From: Paracidovorax oryzae ATCC 19882
Lineage (GTDB): Bacteria > Pseudomonadota > Gammaproteobacteria > Burkholderiales > Burkholderiaceae_C
Direction: 5' to 3'
Assembly (NCBI RefSeq): GCF_000687165.1
Contig: NZ_KK366049.1
Location: 1-64,000, forward strand
Length of the DNA stretch: 64,000 nt
How positions within the stretch are numbered: position 1 is the first letter of the stretch; each line of letters opens with the position of its first letter. The notes under the pieces were generated by a model that saw only the letters and a list, made by a program, of their open reading frames with translations, was not told the DNA's origin and did not search any database. Below are positions 41,764 to 52,563 of this stretch, in pieces. The position numbers were made by a program, and so were the translations under genes.

Positions 41764-44643
41764 TTATGCGTGCTCCCGCGCTTCGCCGCTGCCGTGCAGG
41801 TTGCTCACGCACCGGCCGCAGATGGTCGGATGGGCCGGGTCCCGGCCCACGTCGGCGCGGTAGTGCCAGCAGCGCTCGCACTTGGCGTCCGGGCTGGCCG
41901 CCACGCGGATGGCGAGCGCATCGCCCGCCACCAGCTCGACGGCGGAGGTGATGAACACGAACTTCAGGTCTTCGCCCAGGCTGGACAGCAGCGCATGGTC
42001 CTCCGGGCCGGCCACCAGGGTGACGTTGGCCTGCAGCGACGATCCCACCTGGCCGGCGGCGCGCACCGCCTCGATCTCCTTGTTCACCGCGTCGCGGATG
42101 GCGCGGATGCGCGTCCACTTGGCGGCCAGGCCCTCGTCGGCACTGGCGATGGGCTGGTAGGTCTCCAGGAAGATGGAGTCGGAGTGGCCGAAGGTCTTCC
42201 AGGCCTCCTCGGCGGTGAAGGACAGGAAGGGCGCCATCCAGCGCAGCATGGCGTGCGTGATCTGGTGCAGCGCGGTCTGGGCGCTGCGGCGCGCCAGGCT
42301 CTTCGGCGCGGTGGTGTAGAGCCGGTCCTTGAGCACGTCGAGGTAGAAGCCGCCCAGGTCTTCCGAGCAGTAGAGCTGCAGCTTCGCCACCACCGGGTGG
42401 AACTCGTACACCTGGTAGTGCGCCAGCACCTCGGCCTGGAACTCCGCCGCGCGCGTGAGCGCATAGCGGTCGATCTCCAGCATCTGCGGGAAGGGCACGG
42501 CATCCGTGGCGGGATCGAAGTCGCTCACGTTGGCCAGCAGGAAGCGCAGCGTGTTGCGGATGCGGCGGTAGGCATCCACCACGCGCGCCAGGATCTTGTC
42601 GTCGCCCGCGATGTCGCCCGAATAGTCGCTCGCCGCCACCCACAGGCGGATGATCTCCGCGCCCAGCTTCTTGTTGATCTCCTGCGGGTCGATGCCGTTG
42701 CCCAGCGACTTGCTCATCTTGCGGCCCTGGCTGTCCACCGTAAAGCCGTGCGTGAGCAGGCCGCGGTAGGGCGCCCGGCCGTAGAGCGCGCTGGCCAGCA
42801 GCAGCGAGGAGTGGAACCAGCCGCGGTGCTGGTCGTGGCCCTCCAGGTACAGGTCGGCCTCAGGGCCGCTGTCGTGGTGCACTTCCGGATGGGTGCCGCG
42901 CAGCACGTGGAAGAAGGTGGAGCCGGAATCGAACCACACCTCCAGGATGTCCGTGCTCTTGGTGTAGTGCGGTGCGTCCTCCGCGCCCAGGATCTCTTCC
43001 ACCGTCACGCGGCTCCAGGCCTCGATGCCGCCCGCCTCGACGATGGCGGCGGCCTGGTCCATGATCTCCATGGTGCGCGGATGCAGCTCGCCCGAATCCT
43101 TGTGCAGGAAGAACGGGATGGGCACGCCCCAGCTGCGCTGGCGCGAGATGCACCAGTCCGGCCGCCCGGCGATCATGTCGTGCAGGCGCGCCTTGCCGTT
43201 CTGGGGATAGAAGCTCGTGTGCTCGATGGCCTCGAGCGCGATCTGGCGCAGCGTCTTCGCGGGCTTTTCGCCGGGCTTGGTGAACACGCCCTCGCCCTCG
43301 TCCATGCGGACGAACCATTGCGCCGCGGCGCGGTAGATCACCGGCGTCTTGTGGCGCCAGCAGTGCGGATAGCTGTGGACGATGTCCTTGGTGGCCATCA
43401 GGCGGCCGGCGTTCCGCAATGCCTCGATGACGACCGGCACGGCCTTCCAGATGTGCAGGCCGCCGAAGAGGGGGAAGTCCGCCGCGTAGGTACCGTTGCC
43501 CTGCACGGGATTGAGGATGTCGTCCAGCGCCAGGCCGTGCGCCACGCAGGAGTTGAAATCCTCCAGGCCATAGGCGGGCGACGAATGCACGATACCCGTG
43601 CCGTCGTCGGCCGTGGCGTAGTCGGCCAGGTACACCGGCGAGAGGCGCCGGTAGCCGTAACTGCCGTCATCGCTCGCCACGTCGTAGAGCGGATGCTCGA
43701 ATTCCAACCCGCCCAGCTGCCTGCCGAGGGTGGTGGCGATCACGCTGCCTGCGAGGCCGTAGCGTTCCAGGCACGATGCCACCAGCGGCTCGGCCACCAG
43801 CAGGATGCGCTCGCCCGTGTCCACCAGCGCGTAGCGGATCTCGGGGTTCAGGTTCAGCGCCTGGTTGGCGGGGATGGTCCAGGCCGTGGTGGTCCAGATG
43901 ACGACGAAGGCGTCCTTGGGCAGGGCCGGCAGGCCGAAGGCGGCGGCCAGCGCGGCCGGGTCGTGCGCCTTGAAGGCCACGTCCAGCGTGGTGCTCTTCT
44001 TGTCCTGGTATTCGATCTCGAACTCGGCCAGCGACGAGCCGCAATCGAAGCACCAATAGACGGGCTTGAGGCCCCGGTACACGAAGCCGCGCTCCATCAC
44101 GCGCTTGAACGCGCGGATTTCGCCGGCCTCGTTGGCGAAGTTCATCGTCTTGTAGGGGTTATCCCATTCGCCCAGCACCCCCAGGCGCTGGAAGTCGGCC
44201 ATCTGCTGCGCGATCTGCTCGGTGGCGTAGGCGCGGCCCTTGGCCTGCATCTCGTCGCGCGGCAGGTTGCGGCCGTGTTTCTTCTCGATGGCGTTCTCGA
44301 TCGGCAGGCCGTGGCAGTCCCAGCCCGGCACGTAGAGCGCATCGAAGCCTTCGAGCTGCCGCGCCTTGGTGATCATGTCCTTGAGGATCTTGTTCACCGC
44401 GTGGCCCATGTGGATCTGGCCGTTGGCGTAGGGCGGGCCGTCGTGCAGGATGAATTTCGGAGCCCCGCGCCGCGCATCGCGCAGGCGCTTGTAGATGCCT
44501 TTTTCGTCCCATTCCTTCACCCAGCCCGGCTCGCGCCTGGGCAGGTCGCCGCGCATGGGGAAGGGCGTGTCGGGCAGGTTCAGCGTCGCACGGTAGTCGG
44601 TTCCGGGCGTGGATTCGGAGGCGGTAGGCGTGGTGTCGGACAT
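41764..44643 (-). CDS. ileS: Isoleucyl-tRNA synthetase
   Basis: The 959-residue class I synthetase has the HIGH-type motif in [18 protein letters not shown] in [11 protein letters not shown], the editing (CP1) domain between them ([16 protein letters not shown]) and a C-terminal zinc knuckle ([20 protein letters not shown]). It charges tRNA-Ile. ATG 44643 ([11 protein letters not shown]) agrees with the family length. It is followed without gap by lspA and preceded by ribF on the same strand, an operon order common in this class. Confidence 0.98.
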   Translation of the reverse strand: MSDTTPTASESTPGTDYRATLNLPDTPFPMRGDLPRREPGWVKEWDEKGIYKRLRDARRGAPKFILHDGPPYANGQIHMGHAVNKILKDMITKARQLEGFDALYVPGWDCHGLPIENAIEKKHGRNLPRDEMQAKGRAYATEQIAQQMADFQRLGVLGEWDNPYKTMNFANEAGEIRAFKRVMERGFVYRGLKPVYWCFDCGSSLAEFEIEYQDKKSTTLDVAFKAHDPAALAAAFGLPALPKDAFVVIWTTTAWTIPANQALNLNPEIRYALVDTGERILLVAEPLVASCLERYGLAGSVIATTLGRQLGGLEFEHPLYDVASDDGSYGYRRLSPVYLADYATADDGTGIVHSSPAYGLEDFNSCVAHGLALDDILNPVQGNGTYAADFPLFGGLHIWKAVPVVIEALRNAGRLMATKDIVHSYPHCWRHKTPVIYRAAAQWFVRMDEGEGVFTKPGEKPAKTLRQIALEAIEHTSFYPQNGKARLHDMIAGRPDWCISRQRSWGVPIPFFLHKDSGELHPRTMEIMDQAAAIVEAGGIEAWSRVTVEEILGAEDAPHYTKSTDILEVWFDSGSTFFHVLRGTHPEVHHDSGPEADLYLEGHDQHRGWFHSSLLLASALYGRAPYRGLLTHGFTVDSQGRKMSKSLGNGIDPQEINKKLGAEIIRLWVAASDYSGDIAGDDKILARVVDAYRRIRNTLRFLLANVSDFDPATDAVPFPQMLEIDRYALTRAAEFQAEVLAHYQVYEFHPVVAKLQLYCSEDLGGFYLDVLKDRLYTTAPKSLARRSAQTALHQITHAMLRWMAPFLSFTAEEAWKTFGHSDSIFLETYQPIASADEGLAAKWTRIRAIRDAVNKEIEAVRAAGQVGSSLQANVTLVAGPEDHALLSSLGEDLKFVFITSAVELVAGDALAIRVAASPDAKCERCWHYRADVGRDPAHPTICGRCVSNLHGSGEAREHA

Positions 44644-44784
44644 GGCTGGGCAGGATGTGCCTGGCTGCCGGCAGGTGCCGGGGCCGCCAGGGCGGAAGCA
44701 GGAAAGGGGGCGGGAGGGGAGCCGCACACCGGGGTGCGGCTCGGGGAGGAGCGGGCGCGGCCGCCGGGGCGGACCGCGCAGGCG

Positions 44785-45834
44785 TCAAATTCGGTCGCGC
44801 GTGGTCTGGCGACGGGTTTCCGTGTAGCTGGCCGCCGGGGTGGACGCGAAATACGCCCGCGCGTCCTCGCAGTCCCGGGCGATGCCGGCGGTGAGGGCGT
44901 CGAGGCTGTCGTACTTCAGCTCGTCGTGCAGTTTGTGCAGGAGTTCCACGCGCACGATTTTACCGTAGGCTCCTTCGGCCCCCAGGTGGGCGGGCCACTG
45001 CAGGCAGTGCGTCTCCAGCAGCACGCGCCCGCCGTTGACGTCCGCGGGGTCGAGCGAGGGGCGCACGCCCAGGTTGGCGACACCGGGCAGGGGGGCCTCC
45101 GAGAGGCCGTGCACCAGGACGGCGAAGATGCCGCCGGCCGCGGGCTTCCAGTGCGCGAAGCGCAGGTTCAGGGTGCGGAAGCCATCCCCGGCGCCCTCGG
45201 CGCTCGCGCCCAGCGCACGGCCGAGCTTGCGCCCATGCACCACGTGGCCGCTGATCGCATAGGGCCGGCCCAGCAGCGCCGCGGCGGCCTCCATGTCGCC
45301 GCGCGCCAGCGCATCGCGCACGGCCGAGCTGGACACGCGCAATCCATGCACTTCATAACTGTTCATGCGCGCCACGTCGAAGCCGCGCTCGCGTCCCGCG
45401 GCGTCCAGCATCGCGTAGTCGCCCGCGCGCTGCGCGCCGAACCGGAAGTCATCGCCCACCAGCACGTAGCGCGCACCCAGCCCGCGCACCAGTACGTCGT
45501 CGATGAAGGCCTGGGGCGCCTGGCGCGCCAGCCGCTCGTTGAAGGGCAGCACCACCGCCTGCTGCACGCCGCAGCGCGCCAGTTCCTCCAGCTTGTCGCG
45601 CAGCGTGCCGATGCGCGCGGGCGCCAGTTCGGGCCGTTGCAGGGCGCTGGCGAAATAGTCGCGGGGATGCGGCTCGAAGGTCAGCACGCAGCTCTCCACG
45701 CCGCGGTGCGCCGCTTCGCTGGCGAGCAGCGCGAGCATGGCCTGGTGCCCGCGGTGGACACCGTCGAAATTCCCGATGGTGACCGCGCAGGCAGGAGCGA
45801 TGCCGGGGTGGTGGAGGCCGCGGAAGATCTTCAT
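44785..45834 (-). CDS. ribF: Bifunctional riboflavin kinase / FAD synthetase
   Basis: The 349-residue protein has a nucleotidyltransferase domain with TIGNFDGVHRGHQ near 20-32 and VGDDFRFGAQRAGD, and a C-terminal riboflavin-kinase domain (GVANLGVRPSL; FETH-like LLETHCL). It makes FMN and then FAD in the cytosol. ATG 45834 gives the standard start MKIFRGLHHP. It lies 141 bases upstream of ileS. No FMN riboswitch is visible ahead of it. Confidence 0.97.
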   Translation of the reverse strand: MKIFRGLHHPGIAPACAVTIGNFDGVHRGHQAMLALLASEAAHRGVESCVLTFEPHPRDYFASALQRPELAPARIGTLRDKLEELARCGVQQAVVLPFNERLARQAPQAFIDDVLVRGLGARYVLVGDDFRFGAQRAGDYAMLDAAGRERGFDVARMNSYEVHGLRVSSSAVRDALARGDMEAAAALLGRPYAISGHVVHGRKLGRALGASAEGAGDGFRTLNLRFAHWKPAAGGIFAVLVHGLSEAPLPGVANLGVRPSLDPADVNGGRVLLETHCLQWPAHLGAEGAYGKIVRVELLHKLHDELKYDSLDALTAGIARDCEDARAYFASTPAASYTETRRQTTRDRI

Positions 45835-45840
45835 CGGAAT

Positions 45841-45857
45841 GCTAGTTTTTTGATAGC
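45841..45857. repeat. Short AT-centred hairpin (GCTA...TAGC) before ribF
   Basis: GCTAGTTTTTTGATAGC has four-base complementary ends around a T-run. Elements of this look recur between genes in Comamonadaceae (from memory). It lies seven bases upstream of the ribF start codon and could affect its expression. Confidence 0.3.
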
Positions 45858-45990
45858 GTGCCAGGCAGGTGCGCCAAGCGCTGGCCGCCAATCCGTCATG
45901 ATTTGGGAGTATATTGTGCGGCACGGGCCCCTGCGGGCGGCCCGCGAGACATCAGCGTTCCGAATCTTGTCGTGTTGCAAGGAGGGTGTT

Positions 45991-46548
45991 GTGAAGGTCT
46001 TGAAGCTGTCGGCCCAGGGGCTGCCGCAATCGTGGATTTCGCTGGAACAGGCGGTCACGCACTATGCCGCGGGCGAGGTGCGCTGGGAATCGGGCGGGCC
46101 CATCGCGGTGTTCCGCGGCGGGCACAACGCACTCACGGGCGAGCAGTCCGTGATCGAGGTCAACAGCATCATCGGCACCAAGGGCGTGCCCGGCATCAAC
46201 CCCTTCGGCCTCAGGCCCTCCCTCACCAACAGCAAGCTCTTCGCGCGCGACCGAAACATCTGCGCCTACTGCGGCGGCCACTTCCACGAGGAAGACCTCA
46301 CGCGCGAGCACATCGTGCCCTTCGCGCGCAACGGCGCCGACCACTGGATGAACGTGGTCACCGCCTGCCGCGCCTGCAACCACCGCAAGGGCCCGCGCAC
46401 GCCCGAGCAGGCCCACATGCCGCTGCTGTACGCTCCCTACGTGCCCAGCCTCTGGGAAGACTTCATCCTGCGCAACCGGCGCATCCTCGCCGACCAGATG
46501 GAGTTCCTCATGGCGCACGTGCCCAAGTCCTCGCGGCTGCTCAGCTGA
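45991..46548 (+). CDS. HNH endonuclease-family protein
   Basis: The 185-residue protein starts at GTG 45991, with a strong AAGGAGG five bases upstream that decides the start. The HNH fold is clear, with zinc Cys pairs ICAYCGGHF and CRACNHRKG around the catalytic TREHIVPFARNG. Members of this single-domain family are widespread housekeeping-like genes in betaproteobacteria with unproven roles. It diverges from ribF across 156 bases that include a TATATT box near 45911. A repair or nicking role is inferred only from the fold. Confidence 0.9.
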   Translation: MKVLKLSAQGLPQSWISLEQAVTHYAAGEVRWESGGPIAVFRGGHNALTGEQSVIEVNSIIGTKGVPGINPFGLRPSLTNSKLFARDRNICAYCGGHFHEEDLTREHIVPFARNGADHWMNVVTACRACNHRKGPRTPEQAHMPLLYAPYVPSLWEDFILRNRRILADQMEFLMAHVPKSSRLLS

Positions 46549-46666
46549 CGGGACAAGGCTGGCGCGAGGCGCCTGCCAGGGGGCTTTGCGGCCCCGGGTG
46601 GACATATTGCCGCAGGGGCAGGGCGGGCGCACCGCCCGCGGGACCGCGCACCCATAATGCGTCGCC

Positions 46667-47023
46667 ATGCACGTCCTGCGCACATCGCCACGGCTGGTCC
46701 GCCTCGTCATGGCGTGGTTCGTCCTGGCGCTGGGCGTCGCCATCGCTTCACCGATGCTCCGGCCCGTGCCGTCGGAGATGGTCTGCAGCACCGGCGGCGC
46801 CATGAGGTGGGTGGAGCCCGGCGACGACGGTGCCGGGGAGGCGGCGCACGGCGCGCTGGATTGCCCGGCGTGTCTCGGCATCTCCCTGCCTCCGCCCCCC
46901 GCGCGCAGTGCGGGCATCGTGCCCCAGCCGCTCGCGCATGCCCTGCTGCCCGCCGTCCAGGCGCACATCGCGGGCATCGCCGGTGCGCCGCTGCCGCCAC
47001 GCGGCCCTCCCGTTTTTTCCTGA
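46667..47023 (+). CDS. DUF2946-type small exported protein
   Basis: The 118-residue protein has one N-terminal hydrophobic segment (LVRLVMAWFVLALGVAIASP) and a CPAC motif in ALDCPACLG, with a Pro-rich tail. The pattern fits the DUF2946 family, often found beside TonB receptors and metal-uptake genes. The CPAC pair could bind a metal ion or be redox-active. It precedes the siderophore receptor by 168 bases on the same strand. Function unknown. Confidence 0.7.
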   Translation: MHVLRTSPRLVRLVMAWFVLALGVAIASPMLRPVPSEMVCSTGGAMRWVEPGDDGAGEAAHGALDCPACLGISLPPPPARSAGIVPQPLAHALLPAVQAHIAGIAGAPLPPRGPPVFS

Positions 47024-47191
47024 CACCCTCCCCGGGCCCGTGCGGGGCCGACGCTGTGCCAGCCGCGTCGGCCGTGCCGCGCGCGCCGCTCCACCCCATC
47101 GCCACCGCGACCACCCTGCAACAGCCGCGCTGCCACTGCACGCCGGCCGGGGCTCGCGCGTTCGCACGCACCAGGAAAGAACCCATCCACC

Positions 47192-49300
47192 ATGCATCCC
47201 AGAGGTCTTCGCCGCCGCCTGCGCCTCGCATTCCACGCCACACCCGCCCTCTATGCCTGCCTGCTCCCCGGCGTCGCCGGCGCCGCGGAGGACGAAGCGC
47301 GGGAGCCCACGCTCGGCACCGTCACCGTCCAGGCCGCGGAATCCGCGGCGCCGGCTTCCGGCCTGGCCACGGGCAGCCCCGCCGCGCCGCTGGACACGCC
47401 CGCGTCCGTGACCTCCGTGCCCGCCGAGCTCATCCATGCCCAGGGGGCCACCACCCTGCAGGAGGCATTGCGCAACGTGCCCGGCGCGCAGGCCGACTCG
47501 GGCTTCAACGGCAGCCGCAGCCAGTTCTTCGTGCTCCGGGGCGCCATCGCCGACAGTGGCACCGGTGCCTCCCGCGTGATGCGCGACGGCGTGCGGCTGT
47601 CCAACTATCCCTTCACGCCCGCCTTCGTGGAGCGTGTCGATGTCCTGCGCGGCCCCGGTGCCGCCATCGGAGTGCGCAGCGAGCCGGGGGGCACCGTCGA
47701 TATCGTGACGAAGCAGCCCGAACTGGGCGACTTCGGCTCGGCCGGCCTGGGCGGCGGATCGCATGGCGCGCTCGACACCCACCTGGACATCAACCGCGTG
47801 CTGTCCGCCGAGCAGGAACTGACGGCCCGCGTCATCGCCGTGCACTCGTCCGCGAGCGAGTGGCGCCACGTTCCGGACCGGCTGGACGGGCTCAAGGCGG
47901 GCATCGCCAAGAGCGACGCCGACCGCTACCACCTCCGCCTCGGCGTGGAGTACACCGACCAGACCTACCGCCCCGACTTCGGGCTGCCGGGCATCGGCGG
48001 CCGGCCTGCGGCGGTCCCGCCCGACCTGCAGCTCAGCGAGCCCTGGAGCGACTCGACGGCCCGCAACACCATCGTGGACCTGCATGGGGATGCGGCCCTT
48101 TCGGCAACGGCACGGCTGTTTTTCGACTACACCCGTCTCCGGGCGCACGGCACATCGGTGCGGCAATCCCTGGGCCCCGCCGTCGCGGGCGCGCCACCGG
48201 GAACCTTCAGCCGGCGGCTCGCCTACGAGCCGGGCACGGAGCGCAGCATCGACGCACTCGCCACCGGCATCACCAGCGTGCACGAATGGGCAGGCATGCG
48301 GCACCACCTCTTCGCCGGCGTGGACCGCTATACCGAAACCCTGGACCAGCGCAGCGCCGGCCTGGCCAGTCCGGCCATCAATGTCTACGCGCCGGTCCGC
48401 GGCCCGGCGGTCCCGCCGGCGTCCTTCAGCTTCACGACCACCACGCAGGATCTCCGCAGCACGGTGCTGTCGCTGCAGGACCGGGTGGAGTGGGGGGACT
48501 GGAGCGCCGTCGCGGGCCTGCGGACCACGCGGCAGGATTTTCTCTATGGTGCCGCCGGCACGGCAGGCATCCGGGAGTCCGATACCTCGCCCCGCCTCGC
48601 CCTGCTGCGCAAGCTCTCGGCCTCGGATTCCGTCTATGTCGCGTACAGCACCGGCATCGCGCCGAACCAGGCATCCTCGGCCTCCGGCCAGTCGCTGCCG
48701 TCACGCGCCTCCAGGCAGTACGAGGCGGGCTGGAAGTCCCTGTGGAACGGTGGGCGCCTGCAGTCCGACATCGCCGTTTACCGGCTGCAGCAGACCCACC
48801 TGCTGGCCGACGATCCCTCCACGCCGAACATCTACGACAAGACGATTGCCGGAACGGGACGGTCCCAAGGCATCGAAGCGAGTTTGAGCGGCGACCTGTC
48901 GCGCCGCGTCGGCGTGGCCGTCGCGTATGCCTACACCGATGCCCGGTACGGGGCGAACTCGGACTACCCGGGCCGCCGCATCCCCAACGTGGCCCGGCAT
49001 GCCCTCAGCCTGTGGGGCCAGTTCCGCTGGAGCGCAGAGCACGCCACCGGCGTCGGCATCCAGGCGCAGGGCAGCCGCCCGGCCGACATCGCCAACACGA
49101 CCACACTGCCGGGGTATGCCCGCATGGACCTGTCGCACACCTGGAAGCACCGGATGGACGGGGGCCTGCTCGAACTGCAGGTCGCGCTGCGCAACGTGTT
49201 CGACAAGGCCTACTTCGTCTCCAGCCACCTGCACGTCAGCAACTACCTCACGCCGGGCCCGCAGCGCAACATCTACGCGTCCGCGGGCTACCGCTTCTGA
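47192..49300 (+). CDS. TonB-dependent siderophore receptor
   Basis: The 702-residue outer-membrane protein has a signal peptide (1-30), a plug domain (about 55-165: PASVTSVPAELIHAQGATTL, ERVDVLRGPGAAIGV, GGTVDIVTKQP) and a 22-strand barrel ending in NIYASAGYRF with terminal Phe. It imports ferric siderophores using TonB energy. The TonB box is not clear beyond LGTVTVQA. No AT-rich Fur box was seen in the 168 bases upstream. Pattern is FecA/FpvA-like (TIGR01783 group). Confidence 0.92.
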   Translation: MHPRGLRRRLRLAFHATPALYACLLPGVAGAAEDEAREPTLGTVTVQAAESAAPASGLATGSPAAPLDTPASVTSVPAELIHAQGATTLQEALRNVPGAQADSGFNGSRSQFFVLRGAIADSGTGASRVMRDGVRLSNYPFTPAFVERVDVLRGPGAAIGVRSEPGGTVDIVTKQPELGDFGSAGLGGGSHGALDTHLDINRVLSAEQELTARVIAVHSSASEWRHVPDRLDGLKAGIAKSDADRYHLRLGVEYTDQTYRPDFGLPGIGGRPAAVPPDLQLSEPWSDSTARNTIVDLHGDAALSATARLFFDYTRLRAHGTSVRQSLGPAVAGAPPGTFSRRLAYEPGTERSIDALATGITSVHEWAGMRHHLFAGVDRYTETLDQRSAGLASPAINVYAPVRGPAVPPASFSFTTTTQDLRSTVLSLQDRVEWGDWSAVAGLRTTRQDFLYGAAGTAGIRESDTSPRLALLRKLSASDSVYVAYSTGIAPNQASSASGQSLPSRASRQYEAGWKSLWNGGRLQSDIAVYRLQQTHLLADDPSTPNIYDKTIAGTGRSQGIEASLSGDLSRRVGVAVAYAYTDARYGANSDYPGRRIPNVARHALSLWGQFRWSAEHATGVGIQAQGSRPADIANTTTLPGYARMDLSHTWKHRMDGGLLELQVALRNVFDKAYFVSSHLHVSNYLTPGPQRNIYASAGYRF

Positions 49301-49449
49301 CGGGTGCGTTCCGGCATGCGGTATGCGCCTCCGGCAGACTCCGCGCTCAGGGCATTCCCGCTTCCGGAGGCGGTGCCGGCATCGCGATAATCGCCGGCCG
49401 CCCCGTGCGGCACGCTTTCTTCGCCGCTGCCGGCCCTGCCAGGCTCTCC

Positions 49450-50520
49450 ATGTTCACCGGACCCGTACCCATGCGCCACGCCGCCGATTCCGCTTTCGCC
49501 GTTTCCTCGTCCTCCGTCCTGCTGCCTGCCCGCCGTGTCCTGCGCCGCCAGGGCCTCGCCGCCGCGGTGGCTGCCATCGCCTGCCTGGCTGCGGGCACGG
49601 TCCACGCCCAGCAGGCCAAGGAGGTCAAGCTCGGCTATGCGCTGGCTGTCAATTCGCACTACGGCGCCGCGGCCCAGGCGTGGTCCGACACGGTCGAGAA
49701 GGCCACCAACGGCGCGATCAAGTTCAAGCAGTTCCCCTCCAGCGCCCTGGGCGGCGAGCGCGAGCTGATCGAAGGCCTGCAGCTGGGCACGGTCGAAGCC
49801 GTCATCGTCTCCACCGGCGCGCTCAGCAACTTCGTGCCCGACGTGGGCGTGGTGGACATCCCCTTCCTGTTCCGCGACACGGCCCATGCCCGCGCGGTGC
49901 TCGACGGCCCCTTCGGCCAGGAACTGCTGGGCAAGTTCCAGAAGCGCGGCCTCATCGCGCTGGCCTGGGGCGAGCAGGGATTCCGCCACCTGACCAACAA
50001 CAAGCATCCGGTGAAGACGCCCGCCGACCTCAAGGGCCTGAAGATCCGCGTGACCGAGAACCCGGTCCACATCACCGCCTTCCGCACCCTGGGTGCCTCG
50101 CCCACGCCCATGTCCTGGCCCGAGGTGATCGGCGCGCTGCAGCAGGGCACGATCGACGGGCAGGAGAACCCCATGTCGGTGATCGTCTCGGCCAAGCTGC
50201 CGCAGGTGCAGAAGTACCTCACGCTCACCGGCCACGTCTATGCGCCCATGGCCCTGATCGTGTCGCCCGGCTTCTGGGGCGGCCTCTCCGATGCGCAGAA
50301 GGCCGCATTCACGCAGGGCGCCAAGGCCGGCGCGCTGGCCTCGCGCAAGTTCGTCGACGACGTGGAGCAGAAGGGCCTGGCCGAGGTCAAGGCCGCCGGC
50401 ATGCAGGTGGTGGAGTCGGTGGACAAGGGCGCCTTCCAGAAGGCGCTGGAGCCCGCCTACAAGCAATACGCCACCAAGTTCGGCCAGAAGACGCTGGACC
50501 AGATCGCCAGCGTGAAGTGA
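49450..50520 (+). CDS. TRAP transporter periplasmic binding protein (DctP family)
   Basis: The 356-residue protein has a long signal region ending in LAAGTVHAQQ. The DctP fold follows (VKLGYALAVNSHYGAAAQAW; IPFLFRDTAHARAVLDGPFG; the Arg-containing GLKIRVTENPVHITAFRTLG that binds the ligand's carboxylate). It captures an organic acid for the membrane subunits encoded next. ATG 49450 or 49471 may be the start; both lead into the same signal. The operon order is P-Q-M. Confidence 0.9.
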   Translation: MFTGPVPMRHAADSAFAVSSSSVLLPARRVLRRQGLAAAVAAIACLAAGTVHAQQAKEVKLGYALAVNSHYGAAAQAWSDTVEKATNGAIKFKQFPSSALGGERELIEGLQLGTVEAVIVSTGALSNFVPDVGVVDIPFLFRDTAHARAVLDGPFGQELLGKFQKRGLIALAWGEQGFRHLTNNKHPVKTPADLKGLKIRVTENPVHITAFRTLGASPTPMSWPEVIGALQQGTIDGQENPMSVIVSAKLPQVQKYLTLTGHVYAPMALIVSPGFWGGLSDAQKAAFTQGAKAGALASRKFVDDVEQKGLAEVKAAGMQVVESVDKGAFQKALEPAYKQYATKFGQKTLDQIASVK

Positions 50521-50617
50521 ACCGGGGCGGGCGGCACGGGCCGCCTGCCTTGCATGCCACTCGGCCTGTGCCCGGCACGTCCGGGCCTTGTCTTTTCCAG
50601 CCCCCACCCATTCCACC

Positions 50618-51133
50618 ATGCTCCCTCGCTTCGAGCGCGCCCTGGTCGCCGGCAACCGCTGGCTGCTCATCTTCCTGCTGCTGGCCATGGCCTGCATCGT
50701 CTTCGCCAACGTGGTGCTGCGCTACACCACCGGCGACTCCATCGTCTGGGCCGAAGAGGTGGCGCGCCACCTGATGATCTGGTGCACTTTCCTGGGAGCC
50801 GGGTTGGTGCTGCGCTTCGGCGGCCACGTGGCCATCGACAACCTGCACCACGTGCTGGGCGAGCGCGGCGCGCGAGTGCTGCGCGGCTGCATCGTGGTGG
50901 CGCTGGGCGCGTTCTTCCTGGTGATGGCCTGGTTCTCGGTGCAGTACGTCTGGGCTACGCGCTTCCAGACCACGCCGGCCACCGACATCCCCTTCGCCTG
51001 GATCTACGCGGCCATGCCGGCAGGCTTCGTGCTGCTCTTCGTGCACCTGCTCTTCATGGCGCGCGGCTACATCCGGGATGGCCGCTATGTCGAATCCGAC
51101 GAGATGGACGCCGAATCGGCGGCCTCGCTCTGA
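50618..51133 (+). CDS. TRAP transporter small membrane subunit (DctQ family)
   Basis: The 171-residue protein has four helices, with FANVVLRYTTGDSIVWAEEV in the first loop, the DctQ hallmark, and a short charged tail. It joins the large subunit to make a sodium-driven secondary transporter. ATG 50618 (MLPRFERAL) is chosen over an upstream in-frame ATG at 50588, which adds a Pro-rich start. The large-subunit gene follows 21 bases later. Confidence 0.88.
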   Translation: MLPRFERALVAGNRWLLIFLLLAMACIVFANVVLRYTTGDSIVWAEEVARHLMIWCTFLGAGLVLRFGGHVAIDNLHHVLGERGARVLRGCIVVALGAFFLVMAWFSVQYVWATRFQTTPATDIPFAWIYAAMPAGFVLLFVHLLFMARGYIRDGRYVESDEMDAESAASL

Positions 51134-51154
51134 TGCCCGCGAGGAACTGACGCC

Positions 51155-52438
51155 ATGGCCATCACCCTTTTCGTTTCCGCCGTCCTGCTGATGGCGCTGG
51201 GCTTTCCCGTCGCGTTCGCGCTCGCCATGTCGGCCGCCATCGCGGTCTTCGTGGGCGGGCGCTATCCGCAACTGATCGTGTTCAAGGAGATGTTCACGGG
51301 CATCGACAGCTTCCCGCTGATGGCCGTGCCCTTCTTCATCCTCGCGGCCGAGATCATGTCCGGCGGCGCGCTCACCGTGGTGCTGCTGCGCTTCGCCGCA
51401 CAGTTCGTGGGTCACCTGCGCGGCGGCCTGGGGCACGCCAACATCCTGTCGCTCACGCTGTTCTCGGGCATCTCCGGCTCGGCCCTGGCCGATGCCGCGG
51501 GCCCGGGCTCGATGATGGTCAAGATGATGGACAAGGCGGGCTACTCGCGCGCCTACGCCGCCGCGCTCACGGCCAGCACGGCCATCGTGGGGCCCATCAT
51601 CCCGCCCTCGATCATCATGATCATCTACGCGCTGCAGGACGAGCAGGTCTCCGTCGGCGCGCTCTTCATCGCCGGCTTCGCGCCAGGCATCCTCATCGCG
51701 CTGGCGATGGCGGTGGTCAACTGGCGCGTCTGCGTCAGGCGCGACTACCGCTCGCGCGAGCCGCGCCCCACGGGCCGCGAAATGCTCGCCAACAGCATCC
51801 GCGCCATTCCGGCCCTGATGCTGGTGGTGCTGATCCTGGTGGGCATCCGTTTCGGCATCTTCACGCCGACCGAGGCCTCGGTGGTGGCCGTGTTCTACGC
51901 GCTCGTCTGCGGCAAGTGGATCTACCGCACGCTGGAGTGGAAGGCCCTGCCGCACATCGCCGCGCGCTCGGCGCTGCTCACCGCCTCGGTGCTGCTCGTG
52001 GTGGCGGCTTCGGCCGCCTTCGCCTGGGTGCTGACGGTGGAGGGCGTGCCCCAGCAACTGGCCGAGACGATCGTGGGCTGGAACCTCTCGCCCGTCACCT
52101 TCCTCATCGCGGTCAACATCCTGCTGCTGCTCTTCGGCATCTTCATGGAGCCGCTGCCCGGCGTGATGATCCTCGTGCCCATCCTCGCGCCCATCTCGGC
52201 GGCGCTGGGCATCGACCCGATCCACTTCGCGATGGTGGTGATCGTCAACCTCACCCTGGGCATGATCACGCCGCCGGTGGGCGGACTGCTGTTCGTCACC
52301 TCGGTGGCCACCAAGGTGCCGCTGGCAGCGCTCACGCGCGAGCTGCCGCCGTTCCTCGTGGCCCACCTGATCGTGCTGGGCCTGCTCACCTTCGTGCCCG
52401 CCATCTCCACCTGGCTGCCGCACGCACTGGGCTTCTGA
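51155..52438 (+). CDS. TRAP transporter large permease (DctM family)
   Basis: The 427-residue membrane protein has about twelve helices and the DctM signatures [37 protein letters not shown] and [11 protein letters not shown], plus [11 protein letters not shown] near the end. It forms the transport path for the organic acid bound by the upstream DctP. The chemoreceptor gene begins 125 bases later, so the cell may swim towards the same nutrient, though separate transcription is likely. Confidence 0.93.
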   Translation: MAITLFVSAVLLMALGFPVAFALAMSAAIAVFVGGRYPQLIVFKEMFTGIDSFPLMAVPFFILAAEIMSGGALTVVLLRFAAQFVGHLRGGLGHANILSLTLFSGISGSALADAAGPGSMMVKMMDKAGYSRAYAAALTASTAIVGPIIPPSIIMIIYALQDEQVSVGALFIAGFAPGILIALAMAVVNWRVCVRRDYRSREPRPTGREMLANSIRAIPALMLVVLILVGIRFGIFTPTEASVVAVFYALVCGKWIYRTLEWKALPHIAARSALLTASVLLVVAASAAFAWVLTVEGVPQQLAETIVGWNLSPVTFLIAVNILLLLFGIFMEPLPGVMILVPILAPISAALGIDPIHFAMVVIVNLTLGMITPPVGGLLFVTSVATKVPLAALTRELPPFLVAHLIVLGLLTFVPAISTWLPHALGF

Positions 52439-52563
52439 GAGGGCGGTACCCGGCACGTTGTAGAAATACCGTCATCTTCGATGAACGTGTATTAATTCCT
52501 TACGTTTCTGGCACCATGGGACGGCCTGCACGGATGAGTTGCAGTTCGAGGGGTTCCCGTTCC

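Noticed and set aside
45835-45990. FMN riboswitch ahead of ribF
   Set aside because: The 5' side lacks the RFN-element conserved blocks and is too short.
41233-46548. A 1771-codon open frame on the + strand across lspA, ileS and ribF
   Set aside because: It is the antisense shadow of three well-supported - strand genes in GC-rich DNA. Only its last part (from GTG 45991), the HNH gene, is real.
47024-47191. Fur box upstream of the siderophore receptor
   Set aside because: No AT-rich GATAAT-type repeats were found in this GC-rich interval.
46657-49449. Long 5' extension of the DctP frame
   Set aside because: It crosses the DUF2946 and TonB-receptor genes out of frame. DctP starts at 49450 or 49471, with a signal peptide.
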